This document shows, in pieces, positions 4,750-5,171 of a stretch of 5,171 bases of DNA. Source of the stretch: Flavisolibacter sp. (GTDB lineage: Bacteria; Bacteroidota; Bacteroidia; Chitinophagales; Chitinophagaceae); assembly GCA_017745135.1 (NCBI GenBank), contig JAGIAB010000245.1, positions 1 to 5,171 of the forward strand, read 5' to 3'. The notes under the pieces were generated by a model. The model saw nothing but the letters and a program-made list of their open reading frames with translations. It made no database searches and had not been told where the DNA came from. How positions within the stretch are numbered: position 1 is the first letter of the stretch; the number at the start of each line of letters is the position of its first letter. A program made the position numbers and the translations under genes.

Positions 4750-5171
4750 ATGAAAAGAATTGCAGCAGTTTTTATTCTCGTCTTATTCATTTTGTACAGC
4801 AATGCACAAAGAATTCAAATCATTGTGCCCAAACAGGTGGTTGTCGGCAATGCCTTCCAAATACAATATGTAATTGATGATCCATCCTCTTTTGAAACAA
4901 TCAGCACTCCCCGGTTTGACAACCTTCAATTGATAAGTGGTCCTAATTATTATAAGGGTAATTCTTCCGTAAGGGGAAAAACCCAGGCTATTGAAAATAT
5001 TACTTATACCGTTGTGCCTTTAAAAGCAGGCATGGTCAGGATTGCCCCGTTAATCGCTAAATTTAAAAACGGCGATGAAGAAACTACCAATGAAGTAAGG
5101 CTTACTGCAATTCCTCCGCCGAAGGCGAGCTTTAATGCGCTTTCAACTTATACTGATATCAACCTGTATGC
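4750..5171 (+). CDS. batD: BatD-like exported protein, 3' partial
   Basis: The frame opens with ATG at 4750 and runs unbroken to the right edge (140 complete codons). Residues 1-19 form a signal peptide (MKRIAAVF..., hydrophobic core, cut after YSNA), so the mature protein would begin QRIQII in the periplasm. The mature part reads as a beta-sandwich domain: VVVGNAFQIQYVID (31-44), FDNLQLISGP (56-65), then VRGKTQAIENITYTVVPLKAG (about 74-94) and an RIAP strand (97-100). The pattern F-(x)n-GP...S...G....Y.V.P...G...I.P is typical of BatD (the oxygen-tolerance family), proteins of several hundred residues with C-terminal membrane anchors, linked to MoxR/BatA/BatB complexes. The rest, including any membrane helix, is outside the window. 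No Shine-Dalgarno is clear; TATTTTCG at 4736-4743 is one mismatch from a -7 box but very close to the ATG. The family call is from pattern memory. Confidence 0.8.
   Translation, partial: MKRIAAVFILVLFILYSNAQRIQIIVPKQVVVGNAFQIQYVIDDPSSFETISTPRFDNLQLISGPNYYKGNSSVRGKTQAIENITYTVVPLKAGMVRIAPLIAKFKNGDEETTNEVRLTAIPPPKASFNALSTYTDINLY

Noticed and set aside
4620..4802. Minus-strand 60-residue frame spanning the SDR end and batD start
   Set aside because: It covers two genes on the other strand and shows no motif, signal peptide or ribosome binding site.
1..5171. A defence, secretion or biosynthetic system spanning the window
   Set aside because: The genes are of mixed orientation and belong to unrelated housekeeping families, with no shared operon apart from possibly SDR and batD.

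Overview
The window looks like an ordinary chromosomal stretch from a member of the Bacteroidota, probably near the Chitinophagaceae. Three observations point there: moderate to low GC outside the first ~75 bases, several good matches to the Bacteroidota -7 promoter box (TAnnTTTG) just upstream of genes, and typical gene families (PSD-A type phosphatidylserine decarboxylase, YjjG-type HAD phosphatase, BatD-like protein). The placement is inferred from style and protein resemblance, not from a search.

Layout, left to right. Bases 3-509 (+) carry the end of a GNAT acetyltransferase, open at the left edge; its first ~75 bases are far more GC-rich than the rest and do not look like the normal GNAT N-terminus. 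Bases 510-709 are an AT-rich spacer with an inverted repeat, a small hairpin and a heptamer-repeat element. A class 3-type aldehyde dehydrogenase lies on the minus strand (710-2077, or to 2107 with the longer start), divergent from a membrane-anchored phosphatidylserine decarboxylase (2186-2842, +). Bases 2843-3054 are a non-coding spacer with a second copy of the heptamer element and a nonamer repeat. Then comes a 53-residue Cys-containing exported or membrane-anchored small protein (3055-3216, +), a bidirectional terminator hairpin (3223-3247), a HAD-family YjjG-like nucleotidase (3246-3941, -), a divergent short-chain dehydrogenase (3994-4695, +), and the first 140 residues of a BatD-like exported protein (4750 to the right edge, +).

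The genes do not form one obvious pathway. They are mostly single transcription units in divergent or convergent pairs: GNAT converges with ALDH, ALDH diverges from psd, the small protein converges with the HAD gene, and the HAD gene diverges from the SDR gene. Only SDR and batD could share a transcript (54 bp gap). The most interesting non-coding signal is a 49-bp heptamer-structured element. It overlaps the stop codons of both the ALDH and psd genes in inverted orientation, so both mRNAs would carry the same 3' motif in sense. I see no convincing new multi-gene system here.
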